The notes under the pieces are model-generated. The model ran no database searches. It was not told where the DNA came from and worked only from the letters and a program-made list of their open reading frames with translations. The position numbers were made by a program, and so were the translations under genes. Below are positions 7,837 through 16,789 of a stretch of 58,533 bases of DNA, piece by piece. The stretch's first letter is position 1. Each line of letters begins with the position of its first letter. The DNA is from Pseudomonadota bacterium (lineage in GTDB: Bacteria > Pseudomonadota > Gammaproteobacteria > Acidiferrobacterales > Acidiferrobacteraceae): NCBI GenBank assembly GCA_021785035.1, contig JAJYGP010000032.1, positions 1 to 58,533 of the forward strand, in the 5' to 3' direction.

Positions 7837-8979
7837 GTGAGTCGTATCGGTCGTTGTATTGCGCACCTCGATATGGACGCGTTTTACGCCTCCGTGGAAC
7901 TTTTGCGTCATCCGGAATTGAAGGGCGTTCCTTTAGTCATTGGGGGACGACGGGCCGAGGGCAGCGCCTTGGCCCCGCATTTCGGGGCTTTGCGGCTACG
8001 CGAATACCTAGGCCGCGGGGTCGTTACCACCTGCACCTACGAAGTGCGTGCTTTGGGCGTCCACTCCGGCATGGGTCTCATGAAGGCAGCCCGGTATGCG
8101 CCTGAAGCCTTGCTCCTTCCTCCCAGTTTCGAGGCCTATAGGCATTACTCGCGACTTTTTAAAGAAGCGGTGGCTACAGTCACCCAGGCCATAGAAGATC
8201 GGGGCATAGACGAGATCTATTTGGAATTCTCGGACTCTGACGGTGAGGCCCGGGTTCTGGGCCAGAGGCTCAAAAACACGGTCAAAGACGCGACGGGACT
8301 CTCGTGCTCCCTCGGGATTGGCCCCAACAAATTGCTCGCCAAAATCGCCTCCGATCTCGAGAAACCCGATGGTCTCACAGTCCTTGCGCTTGCGGACGTT
8401 CCGGATCGGCTGTGGCCGCTTCCGGTCGGCAAAATCAACGGGGTGGGGCCCAAGGTCCAAGCCCGGCTCGCGGCCTTAGGAATAGTCACTATTGGCGACC
8501 TCGCCCACGCACGGGGGGACCTTCTCGAGACGACATTCGGGCCGCGTGTCGGGCAGTGGCTGGCCGATTGCGCCCAGGGACGGGATGACCGTCCCTTAAG
8601 CACGGACACCGAGCCTAAATCTCTGAGTCGCGAGACCACGTTCGAGCAAGATCTCGATGCACGTAGGGACCGTCCAGCGCTTTCTCAGATATTGGCCACC
8701 TTATGCGATCGCTTGGCCGCAGACCTTATTCAGAAGGGCCACAAAGGACGCACTATAGGCATCAAGCTGCGCTACGCCGACTTTCGGACGGTGACCCGGG
8801 ATCACACGCTAGCCCAGCCGACGGCGGATGCGGCCCTCATTAAAGCTGCCGCCCGGGACTGCCTGAAACGGGTGCCGTTCAATCAAAAATTACGACTCCT
8901 CGGCGTGCGCGTGGGCACGCTTTGCCCGGCGAACCCGGAAAGCAGAGCATTTTCCCCGCAAAGAGAACTCCCGTTCTAG
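7837..8979 (+). CDS. dinB: DNA polymerase IV (Y-family translesion polymerase)
   Basis: This is an error-prone Y-family polymerase that copies past DNA lesions. From the GTG at 7837 the 380-residue protein shows the first catalytic Asp in HLDMDAFYASVE (residues 10-21), the second acidic pair in GIDEIYLE (D125, E126), SLGIGPNKLLAKIASDLEKP, helix-hairpin-helix motifs (KINGVGPKVQARLAALG), the little-finger domain (SRETTFEQDL) and a C-terminal QRELPF resembling a beta-clamp-binding motif. Residues 37-60 appear to hold an insertion relative to E. coli Pol IV. A GTG at 7732 would add 35 unconserved residues, so the later start is preferred despite a weak ribosome binding site. No LexA box was seen. 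Confidence 0.93.
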   Translation: MSRIGRCIAHLDMDAFYASVELLRHPELKGVPLVIGGRRAEGSALAPHFGALRLREYLGRGVVTTCTYEVRALGVHSGMGLMKAARYAPEALLLPPSFEAYRHYSRLFKEAVATVTQAIEDRGIDEIYLEFSDSDGEARVLGQRLKNTVKDATGLSCSLGIGPNKLLAKIASDLEKPDGLTVLALADVPDRLWPLPVGKINGVGPKVQARLAALGIVTIGDLAHARGDLLETTFGPRVGQWLADCAQGRDDRPLSTDTEPKSLSRETTFEQDLDARRDRPALSQILATLCDRLAADLIQKGHKGRTIGIKLRYADFRTVTRDHTLAQPTADAALIKAAARDCLKRVPFNQKLRLLGVRVGTLCPANPESRAFSPQRELPF

Positions 8980-9193
8980 AACAACCCCAAGAAAGGCAGA
9001 GTGCTTCTTGCTCTTAATGAATGTAAGGCATTTCCGAACACCCCCTGGCCTTAATCCCCACCCCGGACGGGCCGATGCCCGAGACAACATGCGGAGACAG
9101 GCGAGCGGGCGCAGGTACACGCGGACCGCGCCCTGCCTCAGACCCACACCCCGGGACAGCGCTCTATAGGGCGGGAACCGCCCAGACAAGACC

Positions 9194-9222
9194 TTGCCGA
9201 CTCCGACCCAGGCCTTTACAGT
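9194..9222 (+). promoter_or_regulatory. Promoter of the phosphoketolase-like gene
   Basis: TTGCCG (9194-9199) and TACAGT (9217-9222) are separated by 17 bases and place a start about 25 bases before the ATG at 9254. A GGGCGG-GAA-CCGCCC hairpin (9169-9183) lies just upstream. The remaining intergenic DNA from 8980 shows nothing recognisable. Confidence 0.5.
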
Positions 9223-9253
9223 AACCGACCTTCATTCGCCCGAGAACGCCCCC

Positions 9254-11479
9254 ATGACACGAAAGAGTCCGAACGCCGCTCCAGAAGAGAACATTCCCCC
9301 CTTCTGCGCCGGTATGCAGTCCTTCGGGCCTCTTTGGCCCGACTTCGCGACGCACGCGGCAAGCCCCGCAATTTCAGAAGGCCAGAAAGGCATCAGGGAT
9401 GCGAGCGCCGCGGCCGCCGCGTATCAAACGCTGCTCATGGCCGACGCGCTGCGTTATGTGACATTGCAGATGTGCGCCTCCAAGGGCTCCGGGCACCCCG
9501 GCGGGTTTGCCTCGAGCGCCGAGGCGTACGCCGCCCTTGTTATGTTGGGCCATACCCATATCGTGACCGAGGTCGGGCATCACGCGCCGGGTTTTTACAG
9601 CGCCATGTTTCTCGACACTTCGCTCGAGGCCCTCGGCATTCGCACCATGACCGACCTCATGGCCCGTTTTCGTGAGCAGCATGGTCTTCTCGGCCACCTT
9701 TCGGGGGCCATACCGGGCCTCCTGGCCCCGGCCGGCCCACTCGGTCAGGGCCAGCACTTTGCCATGGCCGGCGCGCTTCTACACCCCGGCACTTTGTTTC
9801 CCGTCACCATCGGAGACGGGGGCTTGGGTGAGCCCTACATCCTGAGTGCCATCAAACACTTCCATACTAGCTATCCCGAAGTGACGAACTTCCTGCCGGT
9901 CCTTGTATGGAACGGCTACAGCCAGGAACACCATTCGATGGTGTCGCGCCTCTCCAATGAAGAGATGATCGCCTACTGGCGGAGCCATGGTTTTGAAGAG
10001 GTGCGGCTCATAGACGCGAAGGACTACGATGACGTAGGCCAAGGCGGGGCCTACGTCGATTCGACGCGGTTTTCCTTTAAGCAAAGACTCGTCTTCGGAC
10101 AAAAGGTCCTCGAAACGATGCAGCAAGCGGCGGACGGGGCCCTTTCTGGGCGCTTGACCGCTGTGATCATAAAGCAGCTAAAGGGGGCCGGGGTCCATGC
10201 CATCGGCGCCAAATCTCACAACCTCTATCCGGCCGACACTCTCGACAAGGACCACATCAGGGCGGGGCTCGGTGCCCGGGCCTTGGCCCCCGAGGCCTGG
10301 GCCATCGTACGCGAAAATTTCGTGCGCGCGGGGGGCGGCCCAGCGGGCAAAACGGTAGTAACTGAGCACGTGCTCGCGCTAGACGACCTTGGGGCCTTTC
10401 CGCTTCACGCCTACGAGCTCGGAGAGAAAGCGACGCCTTCCACGGCCATCGGGGCGCTTGTGGCCTGGGTTGGCACGCGGGACCGGCGCTTTGTGGTGAC
10501 CAATGCCGACGGCAACGAGGCCTCTGGGCTCAAAAACATCAACGATGCCCTCAAGATCCGCCACCCCACTACGGACCCCTTGTACAACCAGGAGCCGCAT
10601 GGACAGGTCTACGAGCCCTTAAGCGAGGACGCGTGTGCGGGTCTCGCCGCGGGCCTGGCACTCTTTGGTGGCCGCAGCCTTTGGCTTTCCTACGAATCGT
10701 TTGCCATCAACGGCTGGCCCATCTGTCAGACAGTGACACAGGCCATGGCCGAATTGCGCCGCAAGACGCCCTCCTTGGTTTGTCTTTTTACGGCCGGCGC
10801 ACTGGAACAAGGACGCAACGGCTGGACCCATCAGCGCCCGGAAATCGAAAGCTACATTGCCGCTCAAATGCGTAACGGAAACGTCTATCTCCTGTTTCCG
10901 CCAGACGCCAACGCCGCCCAGGCTTGCTACGAATACGCGGTTACCAGTTGCAATAAGGGCATGGCTATCGTCGCGTCCAAAACGCCGCTACCCACGCATT
11001 TGACGTTGGAAGCCGGCCAAAAGGGGGTACGAGAAGGGGCCACCGTCCTCCACGAAAGTCGTTCGGGAACGAAAGGCACGGTGGTGCTCGCAGTCACGGG
11101 CGACATGATCCTGCTTGCGGTGTTTGCCGCAAAAGATGAGCTTGAGGCGCAAGGCTTTGCCGTCCGTGTCGTATCGGTCATAAATCCACGCCAGTTGTAT
11201 CGGGCCACGGACGTCGCAGCCGCCACGGTGGCGGAGCCCGACCTTGGCTTTATGTCCGATGATCGCTTCGCCCAGCTTTTCGACGGGGATAGGCTTCTCG
11301 CCATAAGCGGCGGTCCGGCCGCCCCCTTGGAGCCGGTCTTGATCCGCACCAAGACCCCCGCCAGGGCGACGTTGGCATGGCAACGCGGCGACACGACCGC
11401 ATCGACCCAGGAACTCCTGCAACTCAACGGACTCACGAGCGCCGCGATCGTGGCCCGCGTGAACGAACTTGGTCGATAG
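9254..11479 (+). CDS. Phosphoketolase/transketolase-like thiamine-diphosphate enzyme
   Basis: The 741-residue protein mixes features of two ThDP families. The N-terminal part has a transketolase-like SKGSGHPGG, then a phosphoketolase-like cofactor motif (IGDGGLGEPYILSAIKHF followed by LPVLVWNGYS). The central part has LSEDACAGLAAGLALFGG, LWLSYESFAINGWP and RNGWTHQRPEIESYIA followed by VYLLFPPDANAAQACYEYA. These resemble phosphoketolase segments such as NGFTHQDPG and VYLPPDAN. Phosphoketolases split xylulose 5-phosphate or fructose 6-phosphate with phosphate; whether this divergent enzyme does so is unknown. It sits six bases before a DUF1537 acid-sugar kinase gene, suggesting a shared pathway. 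An in-frame TTG at 9194 overlaps the proposed promoter, so the ATG is preferred. Confidence 0.75.
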   Translation: MTRKSPNAAPEENIPPFCAGMQSFGPLWPDFATHAASPAISEGQKGIRDASAAAAAYQTLLMADALRYVTLQMCASKGSGHPGGFASSAEAYAALVMLGHTHIVTEVGHHAPGFYSAMFLDTSLEALGIRTMTDLMARFREQHGLLGHLSGAIPGLLAPAGPLGQGQHFAMAGALLHPGTLFPVTIGDGGLGEPYILSAIKHFHTSYPEVTNFLPVLVWNGYSQEHHSMVSRLSNEEMIAYWRSHGFEEVRLIDAKDYDDVGQGGAYVDSTRFSFKQRLVFGQKVLETMQQAADGALSGRLTAVIIKQLKGAGVHAIGAKSHNLYPADTLDKDHIRAGLGARALAPEAWAIVRENFVRAGGGPAGKTVVTEHVLALDDLGAFPLHAYELGEKATPSTAIGALVAWVGTRDRRFVVTNADGNEASGLKNINDALKIRHPTTDPLYNQEPHGQVYEPLSEDACAGLAAGLALFGGRSLWLSYESFAINGWPICQTVTQAMAELRRKTPSLVCLFTAGALEQGRNGWTHQRPEIESYIAAQMRNGNVYLLFPPDANAAQACYEYAVTSCNKGMAIVASKTPLPTHLTLEAGQKGVREGATVLHESRSGTKGTVVLAVTGDMILLAVFAAKDELEAQGFAVRVVSVINPRQLYRATDVAAATVAEPDLGFMSDDRFAQLFDGDRLLAISGGPAAPLEPVLIRTKTPARATLAWQRGDTTASTQELLQLNGLTSAAIVARVNELGR

Positions 11480-11485
11480 GCCGAG

Positions 11486-12826
11486 ATGACCAAAACGCCT
11501 TCAATCATCCGGGACAAAGTCATCGTCATAGACGACGACCCGACAGGCTCGCAGACCGTGCATTCCTGTCCGCTTTTGACGTGTTGGGACAGTGACACTC
11601 TGTTGTCGGCCCTCACGGATCCCGCGCCGATCTTTTTTATCTTGACGAACACCCGCAGCATGGCGAGCGAACAGGCCGCGGAGGTGACGCGCTCGGTATG
11701 CCGGAGCATCCGCCAAACTCTGGACCGATCCGCCGAGGCCGGGGTTTTGGTGCGACCGCTTTTTGTCAGTCGCTCGGACTCGACCCTGCGCGGCCACTAT
11801 CCCCTGGAAACCGATATCATCGCCTCCGAGCTGGGGCCGTTTGATGCCCACTTTCTGGTGCCGGCGTTTTTCGAGGGTGGGCGAGTCACCCGTGACGGCC
11901 GCCATTATCTATTGATAGATGGGGTCCCCGTCCCAACCCACGAAACGGAGTTTGCCCGCGACAGTGTATTCGGCTATCGGCACAGCTATCTTCCCGACTA
12001 TGTCGAGGAAAAGACCGGCGGCCGGGTGCTTGCGACCCAGGTCGAGAAAATCTCGCTTGCGGATCTGCGAGCCGACGGGTTAGCGAAGCTCCCGACCCTT
12101 AAGGACAATGTGGTCGTGGTTGTGGATGCCGTAGAGCAAAGTGATCTCGACCTGTTTTGCGAGGCGGTGCGCGTAGCGGTCGCTGAAGGGAAGCGGTTTT
12201 TCTTTCGGAGCGCCGCAAGCCTCCTGACATCGTTGGCCCAACTACCGCCCCAACCCGTGGCCCCCAAAGAGATGTCGGCCTACGCTCGTGGAAGCACGGG
12301 GGTCGTGATCGTAGGCTCCCATGTGCGCCGGACCACCGATCAGCTCCGGCGACTGCTTGAGGAGACTGCCACGGTCCCCATAGAGGTCAACGTGGACCAG
12401 TGCGTGGGGTCCAGCGCCCAGGAGCTTTTGTCGGGGGTCATCCAGCGAATCGAAAAGGCCTTTGCCGCCAACAACACGGCGGTGGTTTTTACCAGCCGTT
12501 CGGAGCGACATTTCGCAGACGGCGAAGAGCGGCTGCGTTTCGGGGCGGGCATCTCCGCCTTTCTCATGCAAATCGTACAAAACCTGCCGAGCACGACCGG
12601 GTTTTTGATCAGTAAGGGCGGCATCACCTCCCATAATGTCTTAAGCACAGGGCTCGGGCTCAAAACCTGCCGCGTTTTGGGCCAAGTCTTGGCTGGTTGT
12701 TCGGTCGTGCGCTGCCCCGATACCCATCCGCGCTACCCGGACTTGCCGGTCGTGATCTTTCCGGGGAACGTGGGGGATGAGACCGCCCTTGTCACGGTCT
12801 TCCGGCGCCTTTGCGGCCGACCCTAG
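11486..12826 (+). CDS. Four-carbon acid sugar kinase family protein (DUF1537)
   Basis: This 446-residue protein has the two-domain layout of the DUF1537 kinases (OtnK/DtnK relatives), which phosphorylate acid sugars such as threonate or erythronate with ATP. The N-terminal substrate domain shows [17 protein letters not shown] and [16 protein letters not shown]. The C-terminal nucleotide domain shows [33 protein letters not shown] and [13 protein letters not shown]. It follows the phosphoketolase-like gene by six bases. None of the usual partners (PdxA2, OtnC aldolase, OtnI isomerase) is nearby, so the substrate may differ from the characterised pathways. Confidence 0.85.
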   Translation: MTKTPSIIRDKVIVIDDDPTGSQTVHSCPLLTCWDSDTLLSALTDPAPIFFILTNTRSMASEQAAEVTRSVCRSIRQTLDRSAEAGVLVRPLFVSRSDSTLRGHYPLETDIIASELGPFDAHFLVPAFFEGGRVTRDGRHYLLIDGVPVPTHETEFARDSVFGYRHSYLPDYVEEKTGGRVLATQVEKISLADLRADGLAKLPTLKDNVVVVVDAVEQSDLDLFCEAVRVAVAEGKRFFFRSAASLLTSLAQLPPQPVAPKEMSAYARGSTGVVIVGSHVRRTTDQLRRLLEETATVPIEVNVDQCVGSSAQELLSGVIQRIEKAFAANNTAVVFTSRSERHFADGEERLRFGAGISAFLMQIVQNLPSTTGFLISKGGITSHNVLSTGLGLKTCRVLGQVLAGCSVVRCPDTHPRYPDLPVVIFPGNVGDETALVTVFRRLCGRP

Positions 12827-12858
12827 CGGGGCCGGCCTCACCGAGACCGGGGCTGGGC

Positions 12859-12887
12859 TTGCGTGCGGTCCCGGTTTTCCTTATAGT
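12859..12887 (+). promoter_or_regulatory. Promoter of rpmE
   Basis: TTGCGT (12859-12864) and TATAGT (12882-12887) with a 17-base spacer lie about 45 bases before the rpmE start. This separates rpmE and the downstream malate genes from the preceding pair. Confidence 0.6.
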
Positions 12888-12930
12888 GCGGCCTCCTTGC
12901 ATCAGCCCATCGCCCTTAGCGAGGCGGACC

Positions 12931-13137
12931 ATGAAACCCGAAATTCATCCTGAGTATCATACCATCAGCGTAAGCTGCGCCTGCGGGAACGTCTTTAAGA
13001 CCGGATCCACGCTCAGCCGCGACCTGCAAGTCGAAGTCTGTTCAGCCTGCCATCCGTTCTATACCGGCAAGCAAAAGATTGTCGATAGCACCGGGCGCGT
13101 CGAGAAGTTCCGTCAGAAATACGGCTTGCGTAAGTAA
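12931..13137 (+). CDS. rpmE: 50S ribosomal protein L31
   Basis: The 68-residue product starts [19 protein letters not shown] and contains the zinc-binding Cys pattern of the long (zinc-type) L31: CAC, then CSAC, followed by [20 protein letters not shown] and the end of the L31 signature. L31 bridges the two ribosomal subunits. A GAGG precedes the ATG. The malic enzyme gene begins 20 bases later, so the two are probably cotranscribed. An rpmE followed directly by malic enzyme also occurs in some other proteobacteria. Confidence 0.96.
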   Translation: MKPEIHPEYHTISVSCACGNVFKTGSTLSRDLQVEVCSACHPFYTGKQKIVDSTGRVEKFRQKYGLRK

Positions 13138-13157
13138 GAACCGCGGCGGGGGGCGAT

Positions 13158-14417
13158 ATGACAGAAAACGCGCGCGAAGCAGCGCTTCAGTATCACGCCT
13201 CATCGCCCCCCGGAAAGATTGCCGTCACCCCGACCAAGCCCTGCAACACCCAGGACGAGCTGGCGCTCGCCTACACCCCGGGCGTCGCTGAACCTGTGCG
13301 CGCCATTGCCGCAAACCCCGAAGACGCTTATCGCTACACCGCCAAAGGCAACTTGGTAGCCGTCGTGACCGATGGAACCGCGGTTTTGGGACTCGGCAAT
13401 GTGGGGGCTCTTGCGAGCAAACCGGTGTTGGAGGGCAAGGGCGTGCTGTTCAAGCGCTTTGCCGACATCGACGTATTCGATCTCGAAATCAATGCCCGAG
13501 ACGCCGCGCATTTCATTGATATCGTAGCCGCCCTTGAGCCAACGTTCGGGGGGATCAATATCGAGGACGTCGCGGCCCCCGCCTGCTTCGACATCGAAAA
13601 GGCCCTGACCGAGCGCCTTTCGATACCGGTCTTTCATGACGACCAGCACGGGACTGCGGTCATCGTCTGCGCGGGTCTGTTGAACGCCCTTGAACTCCAA
13701 GGCAAGTCTCTAAGAACCGCGCGTATCGTCTGTTTAGGCGCCGGCGCTGCGGGACTTACCTCCATGCGGCTTTTGCTGACGCTCGGCGCCACCCTTGAAA
13801 ACATCATCCTGGTCGACAGCCGCGGCGTAGTGCACAAAGAGCGCGCCGATCTCAATAGTTATAAACGGCTTTTCGCGCACGAGATACCTTTACGTACCTT
13901 GCGCGAGGCAATGGAAGGCGCGGACGTCTTTGTCGGCGTATCGGCGGCCGATCTGGTCGACGAAGCGATGATCAAGACCATGGCGCCCCATCCCATCGTA
14001 TTCGCGCTGGCCAATCCGGTACCGGAAATCTTACCGGAACTCGCCCACGCCGCGCGCGCCGACCTGGTCATGGCCACTGGACGCTCGGATTACCCTAACC
14101 AAATCAATAATGTCCTCGGTTTCCCGTTTATCTTTCGCGGCGCGCTCGATGTTCGTGCCAAACGAATCAACGAAGCCATGCAGCTCGGGGCGGTCCATGC
14201 CCTGAAAGCGCTGGCGCGGCTTCCGGTGCCCAAGGAGGTCTTAAAGGCCTATCGCCTTGATCATCTTGAATTCGGACCCGACTACTTCATTCCCAAACCG
14301 CTTGATCCGCGATTATTGGCCTGGGTTCCGCCGGCCGTGGCGCAGGCCGCGATCGACACCGGTGTCGCCCAAGCCCCCTACCCTGCGCATTATCCAAAAA
14401 GGCCGCCCAAGTCCTGA
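13158..14417 (+). CDS. maeB: NAD(P)-dependent malic enzyme
   Basis: This enzyme catalyses oxidative decarboxylation of malate to pyruvate and CO2, or the reverse. The 419-residue protein is the short bacterial form, lacking the phosphotransacetylase-like C-terminal domain of E. coli MaeB. Visible motifs are [15 protein letters not shown] with the catalytic Tyr, [17 protein letters not shown] with the catalytic Lys, [20 protein letters not shown] then HGTAV with metal ligands, the Rossmann motif [26 protein letters not shown] and [16 protein letters not shown]. The ATG is preceded by a G-rich ribosome binding site. It lies between rpmE and mdh, so two enzymes acting on malate are adjacent. Confidence 0.92.
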   Translation: MTENAREAALQYHASSPPGKIAVTPTKPCNTQDELALAYTPGVAEPVRAIAANPEDAYRYTAKGNLVAVVTDGTAVLGLGNVGALASKPVLEGKGVLFKRFADIDVFDLEINARDAAHFIDIVAALEPTFGGINIEDVAAPACFDIEKALTERLSIPVFHDDQHGTAVIVCAGLLNALELQGKSLRTARIVCLGAGAAGLTSMRLLLTLGATLENIILVDSRGVVHKERADLNSYKRLFAHEIPLRTLREAMEGADVFVGVSAADLVDEAMIKTMAPHPIVFALANPVPEILPELAHAARADLVMATGRSDYPNQINNVLGFPFIFRGALDVRAKRINEAMQLGAVHALKALARLPVPKEVLKAYRLDHLEFGPDYFIPKPLDPRLLAWVPPAVAQAAIDTGVAQAPYPAHYPKRPPKS

Positions 14418-14472
14418 TGGCCTTTATCCTCGGCTATACTCAAATCACGTAGCGAGCATAAGGGTCGCGGTC

Positions 14473-15414
14473 ATGAAAAAGATAGCGCTGGTAGGGGCAG
14501 GCCGCGTGGGCGAATCCGCCGCGCAGATCCTTGCCAAAGAGGAGATTTGTCAAGAACTGGTCCTGATCGGGACGCGCGAAGGAGTGGCGCAAGGCACGGC
14601 TTTGGACTTAGCCGAATGCGCGCCGCTTTTTGCTTTTGATACCCAAATCCGCGGCAGCACCGATATCAACAGTATCGCGGACTCAGACGTTATCGTGATA
14701 TCGGCGGGACTGCCGCGCAAACCAGGCATGTCGCGGTCCGACGTTCTCGACGCCAATGCTCCGATCGTGACCCAGGTGGCCGAAAAAGCCCGCTTGCTGG
14801 CGCCACACGCGCTTTTGATTGTCGTCACAAACCCAGTCGACGTCTTGACATACCTCGTGTGGTCCCAGAGCGGTTTTGAGCGCGAGCGGGTGTTCGGCTT
14901 GTCTGGCACGCTCGATGCCGCGCGCATGGCTGGGTTTATCGCCGGTGAGGCGCGGGTTTCGGTGCGCGATGTACGCGCCCTTGTGATCGGTGGCCACGGC
15001 GACACCATGGTGCCGCTGCCGCGTTATAGTACCATCAGCGGAATACCCGTCAGCGAATTTCTGAGCGAAGCCGAGATCGAACGTATCGTGACGCGCACAC
15101 GCGGCGGTGGCGCGGAAGTTCTCGCCCTTAAAAAGACCAGCAGCGCCTACGACGCCCCCGGGGCAGCCATCGCCACCATGATAGACGCCGTGGCCCACAA
15201 TCGGCATCGGCTGTTGCCGTGCGTATGCGTACTTGAGGGGGAATATCGGGAATCCGAGGTATCCATGGGGGTCCCAGCCGTGATCGGCGCCCAGGGCATA
15301 GAAAAGATTATCGAGCTGCCCTTGAACACAGAGGAACATAAACAGATGCAGGAGTCGGCTAAGGCGATTCGCGAAGACTTAAGACGCCTGCAGGCGCCTG
15401 GCCGCGTGGCGTGA
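14473..15414 (+). CDS. mdh: Malate dehydrogenase (LDH-like type)
   Basis: This enzyme interconverts malate and oxaloacetate with NAD. The 313-residue protein has an N-terminal Rossmann motif (IALVGAGRVGESAA), the mobile active-site loop GLPRKPGMSRSDVLDAN with substrate-binding arginines, TNPVDVLTYLVW, and the catalytic His in VIGGHGDTMVPL. The Arg in LPRKPGM favours malate over lactate. Its length is typical of the bacterial LDH-like MDH group rather than the E. coli type. The stop codon overlaps the GTG start of prmB (GTGA), so the two are translationally coupled. Confidence 0.93.
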   Translation: MKKIALVGAGRVGESAAQILAKEEICQELVLIGTREGVAQGTALDLAECAPLFAFDTQIRGSTDINSIADSDVIVISAGLPRKPGMSRSDVLDANAPIVTQVAEKARLLAPHALLIVVTNPVDVLTYLVWSQSGFERERVFGLSGTLDAARMAGFIAGEARVSVRDVRALVIGGHGDTMVPLPRYSTISGIPVSEFLSEAEIERIVTRTRGGGAEVLALKKTSSAYDAPGAAIATMIDAVAHNRHRLLPCVCVLEGEYRESEVSMGVPAVIGAQGIEKIIELPLNTEEHKQMQESAKAIREDLRRLQAPGRVA

Positions 15415-16304
15415 GTTCCGGCGCCCCTCGTACGGTCCGCGACTACGTCTTATACGTCGAACACCGGCTGCTAACCGCCCACGTCTCCTTTGGACATGGG
15501 ACATCAAACGCCCGCGACGAGGCCGCGTGGCTCGTCTCCGGGGCGCTGCGCATTGCGCCTTCGGCGCTTTCGAATCGGCTTGCGACTCTTGTCAAGGGGC
15601 CCGAGAGGGCGCGCATACGCGCGCTTTTGGCGTCACGGCTACGAACGCGCGCGCCCCTGAGCTATCTGCTACGAGAAGCGTGGTTTGCCGGGCGACGATT
15701 CTATGTCGATAAACGCGTGATCGTCCCGCGGTCGCTGATCGGGGAGTTCCTCATGCCGGGCGACCCCTCGCCTTTGGCGCCGCCCGGGATACGCTCGATC
15801 CTGGATTTGTGCACGGGGAGCGGCGCGATCGCGATCAGCGCCGCGCACGCCTATCCCGCCGCGCACGTGGACGCGGTCGATATCTCCGACGAGGCCTTGA
15901 CGGTCGCGGCGCGCAATGTGCGCCTGCATGGGCTCGAAGGGCGCATACAGCTCCTTAAATCCGACCTTTTTACCGCTCTCTCGGGACGGCGCTACGATCT
16001 GATCTTAAGCAATCCCCCCTACGTCGCCGACCAGGACATGGACGATTTACCCTGCGAATACCGACGCGAACCGCGACTTGCATTAGCTGGCGGTCCGGAC
16101 GGACTCGATCTCGTGTTGCCGATCGTGTACCAAAGCCGCGAACACCTGACGGCGCGCGGGCGCTTGGTGCTGGAGGTGGGCGCAAGCCGCGAGGCCCTTG
16201 AAACGCGATTCCCCGAAGCACCGTTTCTCTGGCTAGCGTCCGAGGCCGACGAATGCGTAGGCTATTGGCACAAGGAAGACCTGGATATCTTTCGTCCAAG
16301 CTAG
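15411..16304 (+). CDS. prmB: Ribosomal protein L3 N5-glutamine methyltransferase
   Basis: A SAM-dependent methyltransferase of the PrmB/HemK family, which methylates a Gln of ribosomal protein L3. The 297-residue protein shows the helical N-terminal substrate domain, the linker motif FAGRRFYVDKRVIVPRS that separates PrmB from PrmC, SAM motif I (ILDLCTGSGAIAISAA), VDAVDISDEAL, and the NPPY active-site tetrad in LILSNPPYVAD. It starts with GTG overlapping the mdh stop codon. Confidence 0.92.
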   Translation: MSSGAPRTVRDYVLYVEHRLLTAHVSFGHGTSNARDEAAWLVSGALRIAPSALSNRLATLVKGPERARIRALLASRLRTRAPLSYLLREAWFAGRRFYVDKRVIVPRSLIGEFLMPGDPSPLAPPGIRSILDLCTGSGAIAISAAHAYPAAHVDAVDISDEALTVAARNVRLHGLEGRIQLLKSDLFTALSGRRYDLILSNPPYVADQDMDDLPCEYRREPRLALAGGPDGLDLVLPIVYQSREHLTARGRLVLEVGASREALETRFPEAPFLWLASEADECVGYWHKEDLDIFRPS

Positions 16305-16326
16305 GCGCCCAGGCCCGCTCGAACTG

Positions 16327-16761
16327 TCATCCTCGCTCGCAGAATCCGATGCGCACCCCGGACAAACGTTGGTGTTCGCTGATATTTCCAAGGCTTGTGG
16401 CAAGCGTAATGCGGGAGGTCCCGGTAAAGCTAAGCCCCGAGGACTGCACGAAGAGGTGCGCGACAAGCCTTGCCCGCACTTGCCCCTGTCCGCCCGGGAC
16501 CGGCATCCGGCACTCCTCGCGCACGGTCATATCCGCCCCAACGATCGCAATAGGACCACTTAGACGACAGTGCCGACCTTCCTGGCTCAGTATCTGGAAG
16601 GCGAAATGGTGGTCCTGAACGCAGGTCGAGTAATGCAGGACCCCGGCCGGGGTATAAGCGCTCATGCGCCATTGGCCCGGCACAACGCGGAGATGGGCCA
16701 ACGACAGGCCAGCCCAGGCTAGGGCCATTACAAGAAACCCTATTTCTCGATTCTTGCACAC
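16327..16761 (-). CDS. DUF3617-like secreted protein
   Basis: This 144-residue protein has a GTG start at 16761, a signal-peptide-like hydrophobic stretch (IGFLVMALAWAGLSLA) and then VVPGQWRMSAYTPAGVLHY. The PG-x-W opening followed by scattered Cys (STCVQDHHF, GRHCRLSG, REECRMP) resembles DUF3617 proteins, small periplasmic proteins of unknown function. Two further relatives occur at 40793 and 41540. It lies 28 bases after fadD on the same strand, so it may be the last gene of the beta-oxidation operon. Confidence 0.55.
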   Translation of the reverse strand: MCKNREIGFLVMALAWAGLSLAHLRVVPGQWRMSAYTPAGVLHYSTCVQDHHFAFQILSQEGRHCRLSGPIAIVGADMTVREECRMPVPGGQGQVRARLVAHLFVQSSGLSFTGTSRITLATSLGNISEHQRLSGVRIGFCERG

Positions 16762-16789
16762 ATCAATGATCCTCAGCGGTCTGGGACCG

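Noticed and set aside
9169-9183. GGGCGG-GAA-CCGCCC hairpin as a dinB terminator or thiamine riboswitch
   Set aside because: No T-run follows, and the conserved thiamine-box sequences are absent, so neither label is supportable.
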